A stretch of DNA of 20,046 nt from Bacteroidota bacterium (GCA_023418255.1 JAEZZZ010000028.1:1-20046); one strand, 5' to 3'. Shown: positions 8,047-16,078, counted from the first letter of the stretch. A program made the numbers and translations. The notes: generated by a model from the sequence alone, not told the origin.

Positions 8047-8064
8047 TGGCACGACGTTTGTTTA
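8047..8064 (+). promoter_or_regulatory. Sigma-54 (-24/-12) promoter of the outer-membrane channel gene
   Basis: TGGCACGACGTTTGTTTA has GG at 8048-8049 and GT at 8060-8061 with ten bases between. It is identical to the promoter at 403-420 in 15 of 18 positions. The predicted transcription start is near 8073, ~34 bases before the ATG at 8107. Confidence 0.8.
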
Positions 8065-8106
8065 ATTCTTAATGGAAACAATAACGCGATATAATCAACA
8101 TCAACA

Positions 8107-9633
8107 ATGAAAATAAATAAGTACACCGAAACTGTCGGAAATTTAAAAATAAAAAGCCTTTTTAAAGCGTTGAGAATAACTCTACTTTTTGTGTTCATGG
8201 TGGCAACGAAAGCATCGGCGCAAAAAACGCTGACGCTTTCCGAAGCCATCCGTCTGGCGCGTTTGCAGTCCGTGGATGCGGCGGTGGCACTCAACGAGTT
8301 GAAAACGGCATATTGGGAATATTGCACCTACCGTGCCGATTTGCTTCCCGAAGTGACACTTCAAGCGACACTTCCCGATTATCGTCGGAGCTACAATTTG
8401 TATCAAAATCAGGATGGAACCTATAAGTTTGTGCGCAATAATTCATTGCGAATGACAGGCGATGTGTCCATCGACCAAAATGTGTGGCTGACAGGTGGAA
8501 AACTCTCAATCAGTTCGTCGTTGCAATTTATCGACCCGCTCAAAACCGCTGGAGCAAACAAATATTATATGAGTGTGCCGATTGGATTAACTTTTTCGCA
8601 GCCCATATTTGGTGTCAACGATATGAAATGGCGGCGACGCATTGAACCCATTCGCTACAAAGAGGCAAAAGCTGCCTATCTCGCCAATGTGGAAATGGTG
8701 ACCCTTCGCGCCATTACATATTATTTTCAGTTGCTTTTGGCAAAAGAGAATATGAACATTGCTGAGCAAAATAAGAAAAGTGCCGATCGTATTTTCGAGA
8801 TTGCCGAGGCACGTCGAAAAATGGGACAAATATCGGAAAACGAGCTGTTGCAACTGAAACTTTCAGCATTAAAAGCGGTTTCCAACCTCACTAAGGAGCA
8901 ATCGTCGTTGAATGCGGCAATGTTCCGCCTGCGCTCGTTTTTGGGATTGGACGAAAACGATGTGCTCGAACCTGTAATTCCAGAAATGAACAGTTATGCA
9001 CATATTCAATACCATGATGTGCTTGTCAAAGCAAAAGAAAACAATCCGTTTGCGCAAAATATTCGTCGGCGACAACTTGAAGCAGACTACGAGGTGGCAA
9101 AAGCGCGTGGTGCGCAGCAACAGATCAGTCTTTTCGCATCGATTGGATATACCGGTCAGGATGAATCGTTTCAGTCGGCATATCAAAATCTGTTGGATTA
9201 TCAAGTGGTACAGGTTGGCGTGAAAATTCCTTTGTTGGATTGGGGTAAGCGTAAAGGTCGTGTGAAGGTGGCAGAATCAAATCGCGATGTCGTTACTTCA
9301 CGATTGAAACAGGAACAAATGGATTTTAATCAGGATGTTTTTCTGCTTGTCGAGCAATACAACAATCAGGCGGAACAATTACGCATCGCTAAAGAGGCGG
9401 ATATCATTGCACGACAACGTTACAAAACCTCAGTGGAGTCGTTTATGGTTGGTAAAATCAACACGCTCGATTTGAATGACGCGCAGCTGTCAAAAGACAA
9501 TGCACGCGCGAAATATGTGTCCGAAATGCATTTGTATTGGTACTATTTTTATCAGTTGCGCAGCCTTACATTATTTGACTTTGAAAAAGGCAAAAATTTG
9601 GAGGCTGAATTTGAGGAACTTGTGAGTGGATGA
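8107..9633 (+). CDS. TolC-family outer-membrane efflux channel
   Basis: A 508-residue protein with an extended signal peptide: a basic region, then a hydrophobic core at ~24-34, and probable cleavage after ATKASA near residue 38. The mature part begins with the family's LTLSEAIRLAR segment and contains two OEP-type repeats. Long amphipathic helices (~190-260 and ~400-470) should form the periplasmic tunnel, and the segment LLDWGKRKGRVKVAES typically marks the second repeat. It is expected to trimerise in the outer membrane and dock to the adaptor encoded at 452-1699. It is transcribed from its own sigma-54 promoter, so it is co-regulated with the first unit but not necessarily part of it. Family assignment is firm; substrate is unknown. 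Confidence 0.93.
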   Translation: MKINKYTETVGNLKIKSLFKALRITLLFVFMVATKASAQKTLTLSEAIRLARLQSVDAAVALNELKTAYWEYCTYRADLLPEVTLQATLPDYRRSYNLYQNQDGTYKFVRNNSLRMTGDVSIDQNVWLTGGKLSISSSLQFIDPLKTAGANKYYMSVPIGLTFSQPIFGVNDMKWRRRIEPIRYKEAKAAYLANVEMVTLRAITYYFQLLLAKENMNIAEQNKKSADRIFEIAEARRKMGQISENELLQLKLSALKAVSNLTKEQSSLNAAMFRLRSFLGLDENDVLEPVIPEMNSYAHIQYHDVLVKAKENNPFAQNIRRRQLEADYEVAKARGAQQQISLFASIGYTGQDESFQSAYQNLLDYQVVQVGVKIPLLDWGKRKGRVKVAESNRDVVTSRLKQEQMDFNQDVFLLVEQYNNQAEQLRIAKEADIIARQRYKTSVESFMVGKINTLDLNDAQLSKDNARAKYVSEMHLYWYYFYQLRSLTLFDFEKGKNLEAEFEELVSG

Positions 9634-9660
9634 GAGAGTAGGAGCGATGGATAAATGTAT

Positions 9661-9707
9661 ATCAATAACGCAATGGCTGTTGCTGTAACGACCGTTGCGT
9701 TATTGAT
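9661..9707 (+). repeat. Long inverted repeat between channel and regulator genes
   Basis: The 16 bases at 9661-9676 pair with 9692-9707 (15 Watson-Crick pairs and one G:T), starting ATCAATAACGCAA and ending TTGCGTTATTGAT. The 15-base loop can itself pair GTT/AAC. It lies 27 bases after the channel stop codon. There is no clear T-run, so it may be a terminator of an unusual kind, an mRNA 3'-end stabiliser or an attenuator before the regulator gene. Confidence 0.6.
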
Positions 9708-9794
9708 TTGCATCAAAAGAAGAACAAATATCCATCACTTCTTCGAAGATTTGTTTGCAACGCTTGAGATGAATCCTATTACAATTATTATTTG

Positions 9795-9802
9795 TATTTT
9801 TG
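9795..9802 (+). promoter_or_regulatory. Possible -7 element for the regulator gene
   Basis: TATTTTTG fits the Bacteroidota -7 consensus TAnnTTTG and stands 28 bases before the regulator ATG. I see no well-spaced -33 TTG, so this is weak. No copy of the TGTCCG-N4-CGAACA operator lies in the gap 9634-9830, so there is no sign of autoregulation. Confidence 0.3.
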
Positions 9803-9830
9803 CTTTTGATGAAAAAGAAAAGATAATGAT

Positions 9831-11201
9831 ATGATACTCATAATTGACGATGACGCGGCGGTGCGTGCTTCGCTTTTACTGTTATTGAAACGTGCCGGAT
9901 ACCAAGCCGAGGCAGTCCCTTCACCGGAGGCCGCATTGGATTTTGTGCGTCAAACGACGCCGGATTTGATGCTGATGGATATGAATTTTTCGTTGGCAAC
10001 GAAAGGTGAAGAAGGATTGGAATTGTTGCAAAAAATGCAGATTTTTTGTCCACATATTCCGGTTATTTTGATTACGGCGTGGGGTTCCATTTCGCTTGCC
10101 GTACGTGGAATGCAAGCGGGTGCATTCGATTTTATTACGAAACCGTGGGATAATCGTCAACTATTAAAATCAATAGAAACGGCACTCAATTTAGGCAACA
10201 AAAACCAGATTGCAGATGTGCCGAAAACGCGTCGTGAGCTGGATGCTCAATATGATTTTTCGGCAATTATCGGAAAGTCCGATGCGCTGGTGCATGTGTT
10301 GTCCACTGTGGCACGTATTGCCAACACCAACGCTTCGGTGTTGATAACCGGCGAAAGCGGCACGGGAAAAGAACTTATCGCGGAAGCTGTTCATAAAAAT
10401 AGCGATCGGCGCAGTCATCGTTTTGTGAAAGTCAATTTGGGGGGATTGTCGCAAAGCCTTTTCGAGAGCGAGATGTTTGGTCACAAAAAAGGCGCGTTTA
10501 CCGATGCCTACGCCGATCGCGTCGGACGTTTCGAGATGGCACATAAAGGGACAATATTTTTAGATGAAATCGGCGAATTGGATGCCACGTGTCAAGTGAA
10601 AATGTTGCGTGTTCTGCAAGACCAAACTTTTGAGGTGCTTGGTGATAGCCGACCCCGAAAAGTAGATGTTCGTATTGTGAGTGCCACCAATGCCAATTTG
10701 ATGCAAATGGTGCAGCAGCGTACATTTCGCGAAGATTTGTTTTACCGTATAAACCTCATTCAAATTCATTTACCGGCTTTGCGCGAACGCAAAGAAGATA
10801 TTCCGTTGTTAGCAACCTTTTTTGCTAAAAAACAAACCGTGCAAAACAGATTACCTGACACTTCGTTTACTTCAGACGCGCTGGAATTATTGGAAAAACT
10901 GCCTTTTCCCGGTAATATCCGCGAACTGAAAAATCTGATTGACCGCACAATTCTTGTCAGCGGTAAAAGCCGCATCAATGCGCAAGATGTTCGCGCGCAA
11001 ATATTACCTTCCGAAGGATTGGGCGCATCAAAAGCCGTGCCTACTACGGATATTACGCTCGAAGACCTGGAGGCGCAAACCATTCGTAATGCCATCGCGC
11101 AGCACAACGGCAATTTGTCGAAAGCGGCACGCGCGTTGGGAATAAGTCGTGCGGCGTTGTATCGGAGGATGGAAAAATATGGAGTGCAGAATAATTCCTG
11201 A
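9831..11201 (+). CDS. Sigma-54-dependent response regulator, NtrC/AtoC family
   Basis: A 456-residue activator in three parts. The receiver domain (1-~120) has the acidic pocket Asp6-Asp8, phospho-acceptor Asp50, Thr82 and Lys104. The AAA+ domain (~145-380) has Walker A GESGTGKE (174-181), the sigma-54-contacting GAFTDA loop intact at 221-226, Walker B IFLDE (242-246) and an arginine-finger region FREDLFYRINL. The C-terminal Fis-type helix-turn-helix (~408-456) includes GNLSKAARALGISRAALYRR. It should open RpoN promoters when phosphorylated. Two such promoters with paired palindromes stand upstream of the adjacent exporter genes, its most likely targets. The cognate kinase is presumably encoded at 12084-13454, now separated from it by a repeat insertion that begins six bases after this stop codon. 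Confidence 0.95.
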   Translation: MILIIDDDAAVRASLLLLLKRAGYQAEAVPSPEAALDFVRQTTPDLMLMDMNFSLATKGEEGLELLQKMQIFCPHIPVILITAWGSISLAVRGMQAGAFDFITKPWDNRQLLKSIETALNLGNKNQIADVPKTRRELDAQYDFSAIIGKSDALVHVLSTVARIANTNASVLITGESGTGKELIAEAVHKNSDRRSHRFVKVNLGGLSQSLFESEMFGHKKGAFTDAYADRVGRFEMAHKGTIFLDEIGELDATCQVKMLRVLQDQTFEVLGDSRPRKVDVRIVSATNANLMQMVQQRTFREDLFYRINLIQIHLPALRERKEDIPLLATFFAKKQTVQNRLPDTSFTSDALELLEKLPFPGNIRELKNLIDRTILVSGKSRINAQDVRAQILPSEGLGASKAVPTTDITLEDLEAQTIRNAIAQHNGNLSKAARALGISRAALYRRMEKYGVQNNS

Positions 11202-11207
11202 ATAAGC

Positions 11208-11479
11208 CCCCTAAATCCCCTAAAGGGGACTTGTTGTAGTTGAAATATTAAAAGTAATGGCGGATAGATTTAAAATATTGATAATTAGGATTATAAAATT
11301 AGTTGTAAAAAACAATGAATAATTCCAAGTACAATAAAAAATCCCATCTCCTTAAGTCCCCTTTAGGGGATTTAGGGGTCACACCCAATATGTTTTATGG
11401 AGCACCACCTATTTTATTTGAATTTGCGAAGAATTTAAGAAATAATTCCACCGAAGCCGAAATATTTTTGTGGAACTTT
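11208..11479 (+). repeat. 272-bp direct repeat, copy A
   Basis: This is identical to 11768-12039 except at 11290 (A versus G at 11850) and 11416 (A versus G at 11976), exactly 560 bp apart. It includes the leader and first ~55 codons of the DUF559 gene. Within it, a 25-bp sequence at 11208-11232 and its exact reverse complement at 11354-11378 bound a 171-bp segment. Each 25-mer contains the palindrome CCCCTAAAGGGG (or CCCCTTTAGGGG). Confidence 0.95.
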
Positions 11480-11803
11480 TTAAAGTCCGGTAAAATTGAA
11501 AATGTTCGTTTTAGAAGACAACATCCTCTTTTCTATTTTGTAGCGGATTTTTATTGTCACAAGGCGAAATTAGTTGTTGAGGTGGATGGTGGATATCATC
11601 GTATTCCTGAACAATATGAATATGATATAAATAGGGATGCAGAACTTGAACGATTTGGCATAAAAGTTTTGCGGTTTTCGAATGAACAAGTTTTCAGTGA
11701 AATCGAAAAGGTTATTGCTGAAATAACAGAGGATGTTAAGAGAAGAGTGATAAACGCTGAAGAACAACCCCTAAATCCCCTAAAGGGGACTTGTTGTAGT
11801 TGA
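11315..11803 (+). CDS. DUF559 protein, PD-(D/E)XK/Vsr-like nuclease fold
   Basis: A 162-residue protein. Residues ~33-145 match the DUF559 family: TEAE (46-49), FRRQHPLF (66-73), Asp78 in VADF, VEVDG with Glu89 and Asp91, His95, and the late VLRFSNEQVF segment. The family is related to very-short-patch repair endonucleases. DNA cleavage is a family-based expectation, not shown here. Both ends of the protein are repeat-encoded: the N-terminal HLLKSPLGDLGV by the 25-bp palindrome at 11354-11378, and the C-terminal PLNPLKGT by the copy at 11768-11792. Translation may instead start at Met26 (11390), just before the conserved domain. The gene is bracketed by 272-bp direct repeats between the regulator and kinase genes, which suggests a mobile or repeat-propagating element. 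Confidence 0.8.
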   Translation: MNNSKYNKKSHLLKSPLGDLGVTPNMFYGAPPILFEFAKNLRNNSTEAEIFLWNFLKSGKIENVRFRRQHPLFYFVADFYCHKAKLVVEVDGGYHRIPEQYEYDINRDAELERFGIKVLRFSNEQVFSEIEKVIAEITEDVKRRVINAEEQPLNPLKGTCCS

Positions 11804-12039
11804 AATATTAAAAGTAATGGCGGATAGATTTAAAATATTGATAATTAGGGTTATAAAATTAGTTGTAAAAAACAATGAATAATTCCAAGTACAATAAAAA
11901 ATCCCATCTCCTTAAGTCCCCTTTAGGGGATTTAGGGGTCACACCCAATATGTTTTATGGAGCACCACCTATTTTGTTTGAATTTGCGAAGAATTTAAGA
12001 AATAATTCCACCGAAGCCGAAATATTTTTGTGGAACTTT
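11768..12039 (+). repeat. 272-bp direct repeat, copy B
   Basis: Second copy of 11208-11479 with two substitutions. It contains the 25-bp palindromic sequence at 11768-11792 and its inverse at 11914-11938. Its start lies inside the 3' end of the intact DUF559 gene, and its right end is an abrupt break within the truncated second copy of that gene. The arrangement looks like an incomplete tandem duplication of a 560-bp unit. Confidence 0.95.
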
Positions 12040-12057
12040 ATTTATGCGCGGAGTTAA
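11875..12057 (+). pseudogene. Truncated second DUF559 copy
   Basis: The frame repeats the first ~55 residues of the intact DUF559 protein exactly, up to TEAEIFLWNF. It then leaves the repeat at 12040 and reads five unrelated residues to a stop. The strands with the predicted catalytic Asp and Glu are missing, so it cannot be an active nuclease. Confidence 0.85.
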
Positions 12058-12083
12058 AAAAGAGGACAAAGCATTTTAGTACA

Positions 12084-13454
12084 ATGGAAAAAGTCAAACA
12101 CAATAAAAAATTTCATCTCCTTAAGTCTCCTTTAGGGGATTTAGGGGTCCTGAAACTGCGCACCTACTTCTTCATTTTAGCCTTCTTCCTTATTTTGGTT
12201 TTCGGATATGTGTTTTACATCAGCTATCTCGACCTCTCATGGACGGCTATTGTTGTAGAAGTTATTATTGTGTCAATGCTGATTTATCTTTTTGTGTTTT
12301 ATCAAAAAGTAGTACGACCGTTGCAAAATATCAGTAACGGAATGGATTTACTGAAAGAGCAAGATTTCAGTTCACGTTTGCGAACAGTAGGACAATACGA
12401 AGCGGATAGGGTGGTGGACATTTTCAACAAAATGATGCGACAACTCAAAAACGAACGCTTACGCCTTCGTGAGCAAAATGAATTTCTCGATTTGTTGATT
12501 AAGGCATCGCCAATGGGTGTGGTTGTGTTGGATTATGATAGTCAAATAAGTGAATTGAACGCCGCGGCGATAAAAATATTAGATGTCGAGAATGTAAACG
12601 ATGTGCTCGGAAAAAAGCTACAATCGGTAAAAGACTCGCTTCGTATTGATTTAACCTCTGTTCCGTTGCATCAATCGCGTGTGATTAATGTTAACGATGG
12701 CTCTGTATATAAATGTACACACGAATCGTTTGTCGATCGTGGATTTCCGCGACCGTTTTACCTCATTGAAAGCCTGACCGAAGAGGTGCGTCGCGCCGAA
12801 AAGAAAGCCTACGAAAAAGTGATACGCATGATTGCGCACGAAGTGAACAACACCACCACCGGCATCACATCCACGCTGGATATCATTGGACAAGATTTGT
12901 CCGATCAACCGGGTATGGACGATATGCAAGAGGCGATGCGCGTGTGTATTGAGCGTTGTTACAATATGAGTAGTTTCATTAACAAATTTGCCGATGTGGT
13001 GAAAATTCCCAAAGCACAGTATTCGCCCGAGAACATCAACGAGCGCATTTACTCGTTGATGCGCTTTATGGAAGTAATGTGCAACCACCGCAATATTCGT
13101 CTGCACTTTCAGCCGGATGAAAAGATGATGCCCTTACTGCTGGATGGCGTATTGTTCGACCAAGCGATGTTGAACATCATAAAAAACGCGGTTGAAAGCA
13201 TTGAACACAATGGCGATATCTACATTACTACGAATGCCGAAAACCGTTCGCTCACTATTGCCGATTCCGGCAAAGGCATTGCCAAAGAGATTGAGGGAAA
13301 ACTTTTTAATCCCTTTTTTTCAACCAAACCCGCCGGACAAGGCATCGGTTTGCTTTTTATTCGCGAAGTGCTTAATCAACATCAATGCTTCTATTCGTTG
13401 CGCACTTATCCCGATGGATTAACGCGGTTTGTGATACAGTTTAAGGGTGCTTAA
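12084..13454 (+). CDS. Membrane histidine kinase, NtrB/NtrY-like, with HAMP and PAS domains
   Basis: A 456-residue sensor kinase from ATG 12084; a start at 12030 lies within the DUF559 repeat and is rejected. Two membrane helices (~28-46 and 55-73) are joined by only about eight residues, followed by HAMP (~74-125) and a PAS-like domain (~140-235). The phosphorylation box is RMIAHEVNNTTTG with His252. ATP-binding motifs are N-box NIIKNAVES with Asn368, G1 DSGKGI (394-399), the F-box PFFSTKP, and G2 GQGIGL (418-423). All catalytic motifs appear intact. The likely partner is the regulator at 9831-11201. Residues ~6-22 are encoded by a copy of the palindromic repeat (12100-12149). The native protein probably began near Leu23 (LKLRTYFF), where CTG stands at 12150. 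Confidence 0.92.
   Translation: MEKVKHNKKFHLLKSPLGDLGVLKLRTYFFILAFFLILVFGYVFYISYLDLSWTAIVVEVIIVSMLIYLFVFYQKVVRPLQNISNGMDLLKEQDFSSRLRTVGQYEADRVVDIFNKMMRQLKNERLRLREQNEFLDLLIKASPMGVVVLDYDSQISELNAAAIKILDVENVNDVLGKKLQSVKDSLRIDLTSVPLHQSRVINVNDGSVYKCTHESFVDRGFPRPFYLIESLTEEVRRAEKKAYEKVIRMIAHEVNNTTTGITSTLDIIGQDLSDQPGMDDMQEAMRVCIERCYNMSSFINKFADVVKIPKAQYSPENINERIYSLMRFMEVMCNHRNIRLHFQPDEKMMPLLLDGVLFDQAMLNIIKNAVESIEHNGDIYITTNAENRSLTIADSGKGIAKEIEGKLFNPFFSTKPAGQGIGLLFIREVLNQHQCFYSLRTYPDGLTRFVIQFKGA
12100..12149 (+). repeat. Third repeat fragment, inside the kinase gene 5' end
   Basis: These 50 bp match 11331-11380 at 47 positions and include the 25-bp palindromic sequence (12123-12147, one substitution at 12128). 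It is read in the same frame as in the DUF559 gene, giving HLLKSPLGDLGV in both proteins. The differences suggest it is an older insertion than the two 272-bp copies. Confidence 0.9.
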
Positions 13455-13459
13455 TAAAC

Positions 13460-13491
13460 AAAAAAGAAACCCGGTAAGGATTTCTTTTTTT
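13460..13491. terminator. Bidirectional terminator between kinase and beta-mannosidase genes
   Basis: An A-rich left arm (AAAAAAGAAACCC) faces GGATTTCTTTTTT across a GGTAA loop, with one mismatch. Each strand therefore carries a T-run at the 3' side of the stem. It lies between two convergent genes, 6 bases after the kinase stop and ~30 bases from the mannosidase stop, so it can serve both. Confidence 0.8.
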
Positions 13492-13519
13492 ACTGTATGT
13501 TTTGGTTGTTTTTTTAATA

Positions 13520-16078
13520 TCAATATGTTTGCCTTATGTGCTTAATGGTGATGGGTGTTTTGTCTGCCGCTTTTAATTGGGGCGAACTGATTTCGATAAC
13601 TTTCTTCTCACCCGGGAGTATGTTGATGAAGTTATCGCTAAACTTGGCACCCATAATTGGAATTTCCACAAACACATCTTTTGCCAACTTAGCACTTGTG
13701 AGCGTAACACGATATTTTCCATCGGCGTAATCCACGGCTGCATTTACATCAGTTTGTGGTAAATTGAGTTTGTTGGGCCAATAGAAGAAATAATCTTTTG
13801 TAGAAATAATTTCACCTTTATTGTTGCTCAACCAAGCACGAATAAGAGTATTGGGCTTATCGCTTTCCGTGACTAAATCAGTCATGTTGATGGTCTTTAT
13901 TATGTTGCTCGAATTGGCTTTGGCAGTTACCTTTTCTGTCATTTTTTTAACCACACCTTTGTTGAAATCCACCACTTGAATTGTTAAATTTAAATTGGGT
14001 GTATCATATAAATAGTCCGACATGGAATAGTAGTTAAGTTTTCCGGCATCAGCTTTGACACCCAATGCCAGTGGTGCAAACACATTGCGCATGCGGTAGT
14101 GCTGTGTTTTCCAATTGCCGTAATAGTCGATGCTTGACCATGATACCACCGGCCAATCGTCATTTATCTGCCAATAAAGGGCACCCATACAATAAGGACG
14201 ACCGCGGCGATTGGCTTCCACTGCTTCTTCCATGCCGTTTCCCTGCATTACCAGCCCGATATATACAAAATCTTCAAAGTTCTTCGGCTCATGATAATAC
14301 ATATCCATATATTTCTTTATCAGAGAATTTCCTGTTGATGCTTTTTGATGAATCTTCATCACATCGCTATCCAGAGCCCATTGAGCCTTTGGTGCAAATG
14401 AGCGAATGGTTTTCATTTCGGGAAACGATTGAAAGCCAAACTCACTCGCAAAACGTGGAAGGCGATCCGCCATTGCTTCGAAAGGAAGATGTCCATACCA
14501 CAATCCCCAATCGTGAACATCGCTTGCCGAGAAGGTTTCGGGATTTCCCCAATTGGAGTTGTAGGGTGAGCCGTGAATATAGCTGCGCGTGCCATCATAT
14601 TCGTCCACCAACTCAGGAATTAGTTTGCGGAATGTTTTATCATATCCTGCAAACCATTCTTTCAGAATGTGTGGTGGATATTCTTTATCCCAGCCCCAAT
14701 GGCGAAGTCCTTCTTCCACCTCATTGTTGCCACACCAAAAAGCCAACGAGGGATTGTTTCGCAGCCGTTTGATGTTGTAAATAATCTCTTTTTTTACATT
14801 TTCCAAGAAAAAGTCATCTGAGGGATATGGAACACAACCGAAAATAAAATCTTGCCAAACCACGATTCCTCTTTCATTGGCCTGACGATAAAATTCTTCG
14901 TTTTCGTAAATGCCGCCACCCCACACACGAATAAAGTTCATATTGGCACCTTCAATATTGTCAAAAAGCTTCTGGTAGTATGCTTTGTCTTGCTTGGTGA
15001 TGAGGATTTCGCCGGGAATATAATTAGCTCCTTTGGCAAAAAGCGGAATGCCATTTACCTCGAAATAGAACGATTTCCCGTGTTCGTCCGGTTCTTGTAC
15101 TAAGCGAACAGAGCGCAATCCCGTTGTTTGTCTCTTTTGTGCAATTGCTTTATCGTTGGATTTCACCGTGATACAGAAAGTATATTGATTTGGTTCTCCC
15201 CACCCGGTGGGCATCCACAATTTGGGATTGTCTATCTCGATGGGGATCGAGATGATGTTTTCCCCCGGCAAAAGCGTCGTTTTCTTTGTTATCAAGCCTG
15301 ATAAACCTCCGGCTGCGATAGGGGCATATTCCACCGAAATATCCGCTTCAACAGATTTGTCCGCAACCGAGTAGAGTTCGATGATGTTTTCAATTTGAGC
15401 CTTTTCTGCCGTCACTTTCTTTTGTTTTATAAAGTAATCGTCGATGCGGACGTTGTCATAAAAAGTAAGTGTTATCGGCTTCCAAATTCCCATCTGGACG
15501 ATGCGTATTCCCCAATCCCAGCCGAAATGATAAGGGGCTTTGCGATTGTAAACGCTCAGTTTTTCGTCGCGATGATCGTTGCCTGCCGGATAGTCATATC
15601 CTGCCGTTAAGCGAGCCGGCATGAGCGATTGAACAGGAGAATAGAAACGGATGTACAAACTGTTATCCCCCTCTTTCAGTATGTCTTTCACTGAAATTTT
15701 ATGTCCAACAAACATGTTTTCGGAGCGTAAAATGCGGGAACCGTTCAAAAATACATCGGCATGTGTGTCCAGCCCTTCGAAGAAAATAAGGGCGTCATCG
15801 TGTGCCAACTGTTCTGTCGTTACGGTAAATGTCTTTTTATAATCCCAATTGAGGTTTTCCACCCACTGAATTTTCTCTTCGTTAGTACCGTAAAAGGGAT
15901 TGGGCAACACCTTGTGGCGAATCAAATCGCTTTGTACCGAACCGGGTACGTGGGCATCGCGCCATTCATTTTTTCCGGATTCGCTAAATTGCCAACCGTC
16001 GTTGAGCGAGATGTTGTCGAGTTGTTGACCCATTGTTAGCAATGGAAATAGAGCAAGTAGCAGTAAAATCTTTTTCAT
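13520..16078 (-). CDS. Secreted GH2 beta-mannosidase
   Basis: An 852-residue glycoside hydrolase of family 2 that should remove beta-mannose from the non-reducing end of manno-oligosaccharides or glycans in the periplasm. The N-terminus MKKILLLLALFPLLTMG is a signal peptide without a lipobox Cys. Order: sugar-binding jelly-roll domain (~20-190), Ig-like domain (~190-300), TIM barrel (~300-640) and C-terminal beta domains. The acid/base is Glu453 in WCGNNE and the nucleophile is Glu546 in FASEFGF. The segment GWDWGIR and the overall length are typical of beta-mannosidases rather than beta-galactosidases. No SusC/SusD or sugar regulator is adjacent, so it is not part of a recognisable polysaccharide locus here. 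It lies 65 bases downstream of the DUF2284 gene on the same strand with no visible promoter of its own, so co-transcription is likely. Confidence 0.93.
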   Translation of the reverse strand: MKKILLLLALFPLLTMGQQLDNISLNDGWQFSESGKNEWRDAHVPGSVQSDLIRHKVLPNPFYGTNEEKIQWVENLNWDYKKTFTVTTEQLAHDDALIFFEGLDTHADVFLNGSRILRSENMFVGHKISVKDILKEGDNSLYIRFYSPVQSLMPARLTAGYDYPAGNDHRDEKLSVYNRKAPYHFGWDWGIRIVQMGIWKPITLTFYDNVRIDDYFIKQKKVTAEKAQIENIIELYSVADKSVEADISVEYAPIAAGGLSGLITKKTTLLPGENIISIPIEIDNPKLWMPTGWGEPNQYTFCITVKSNDKAIAQKRQTTGLRSVRLVQEPDEHGKSFYFEVNGIPLFAKGANYIPGEILITKQDKAYYQKLFDNIEGANMNFIRVWGGGIYENEEFYRQANERGIVVWQDFIFGCVPYPSDDFFLENVKKEIIYNIKRLRNNPSLAFWCGNNEVEEGLRHWGWDKEYPPHILKEWFAGYDKTFRKLIPELVDEYDGTRSYIHGSPYNSNWGNPETFSASDVHDWGLWYGHLPFEAMADRLPRFASEFGFQSFPEMKTIRSFAPKAQWALDSDVMKIHQKASTGNSLIKKYMDMYYHEPKNFEDFVYIGLVMQGNGMEEAVEANRRGRPYCMGALYWQINDDWPVVSWSSIDYYGNWKTQHYRMRNVFAPLALGVKADAGKLNYYSMSDYLYDTPNLNLTIQVVDFNKGVVKKMTEKVTAKANSSNIIKTINMTDLVTESDKPNTLIRAWLSNNKGEIISTKDYFFYWPNKLNLPQTDVNAAVDYADGKYRVTLTSAKLAKDVFVEIPIMGAKFSDNFINILPGEKKVIEISSPQLKAADKTPITIKHIRQTY

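Noticed and set aside
12030..12083. Earlier start for the histidine kinase
   Set aside because: These codons belong to the end of the DUF559 repeat read in another frame; the residues are unrelated to any kinase part, and ATG 12084 is a better start.
11208..12149. CRISPR-like repeated units
   Set aside because: The direct repeats are 272 bp long with one spacing of 560 bp and carry coding sequence; no short regular repeat-spacer pattern and no cas genes are present.
14065..14772. 235-codon open frame on the plus strand inside the beta-mannosidase gene
   Set aside because: It lies wholly antisense to a well-supported enzyme, has no recognisable domain, and its length is explained by codon bias of the opposite strand.
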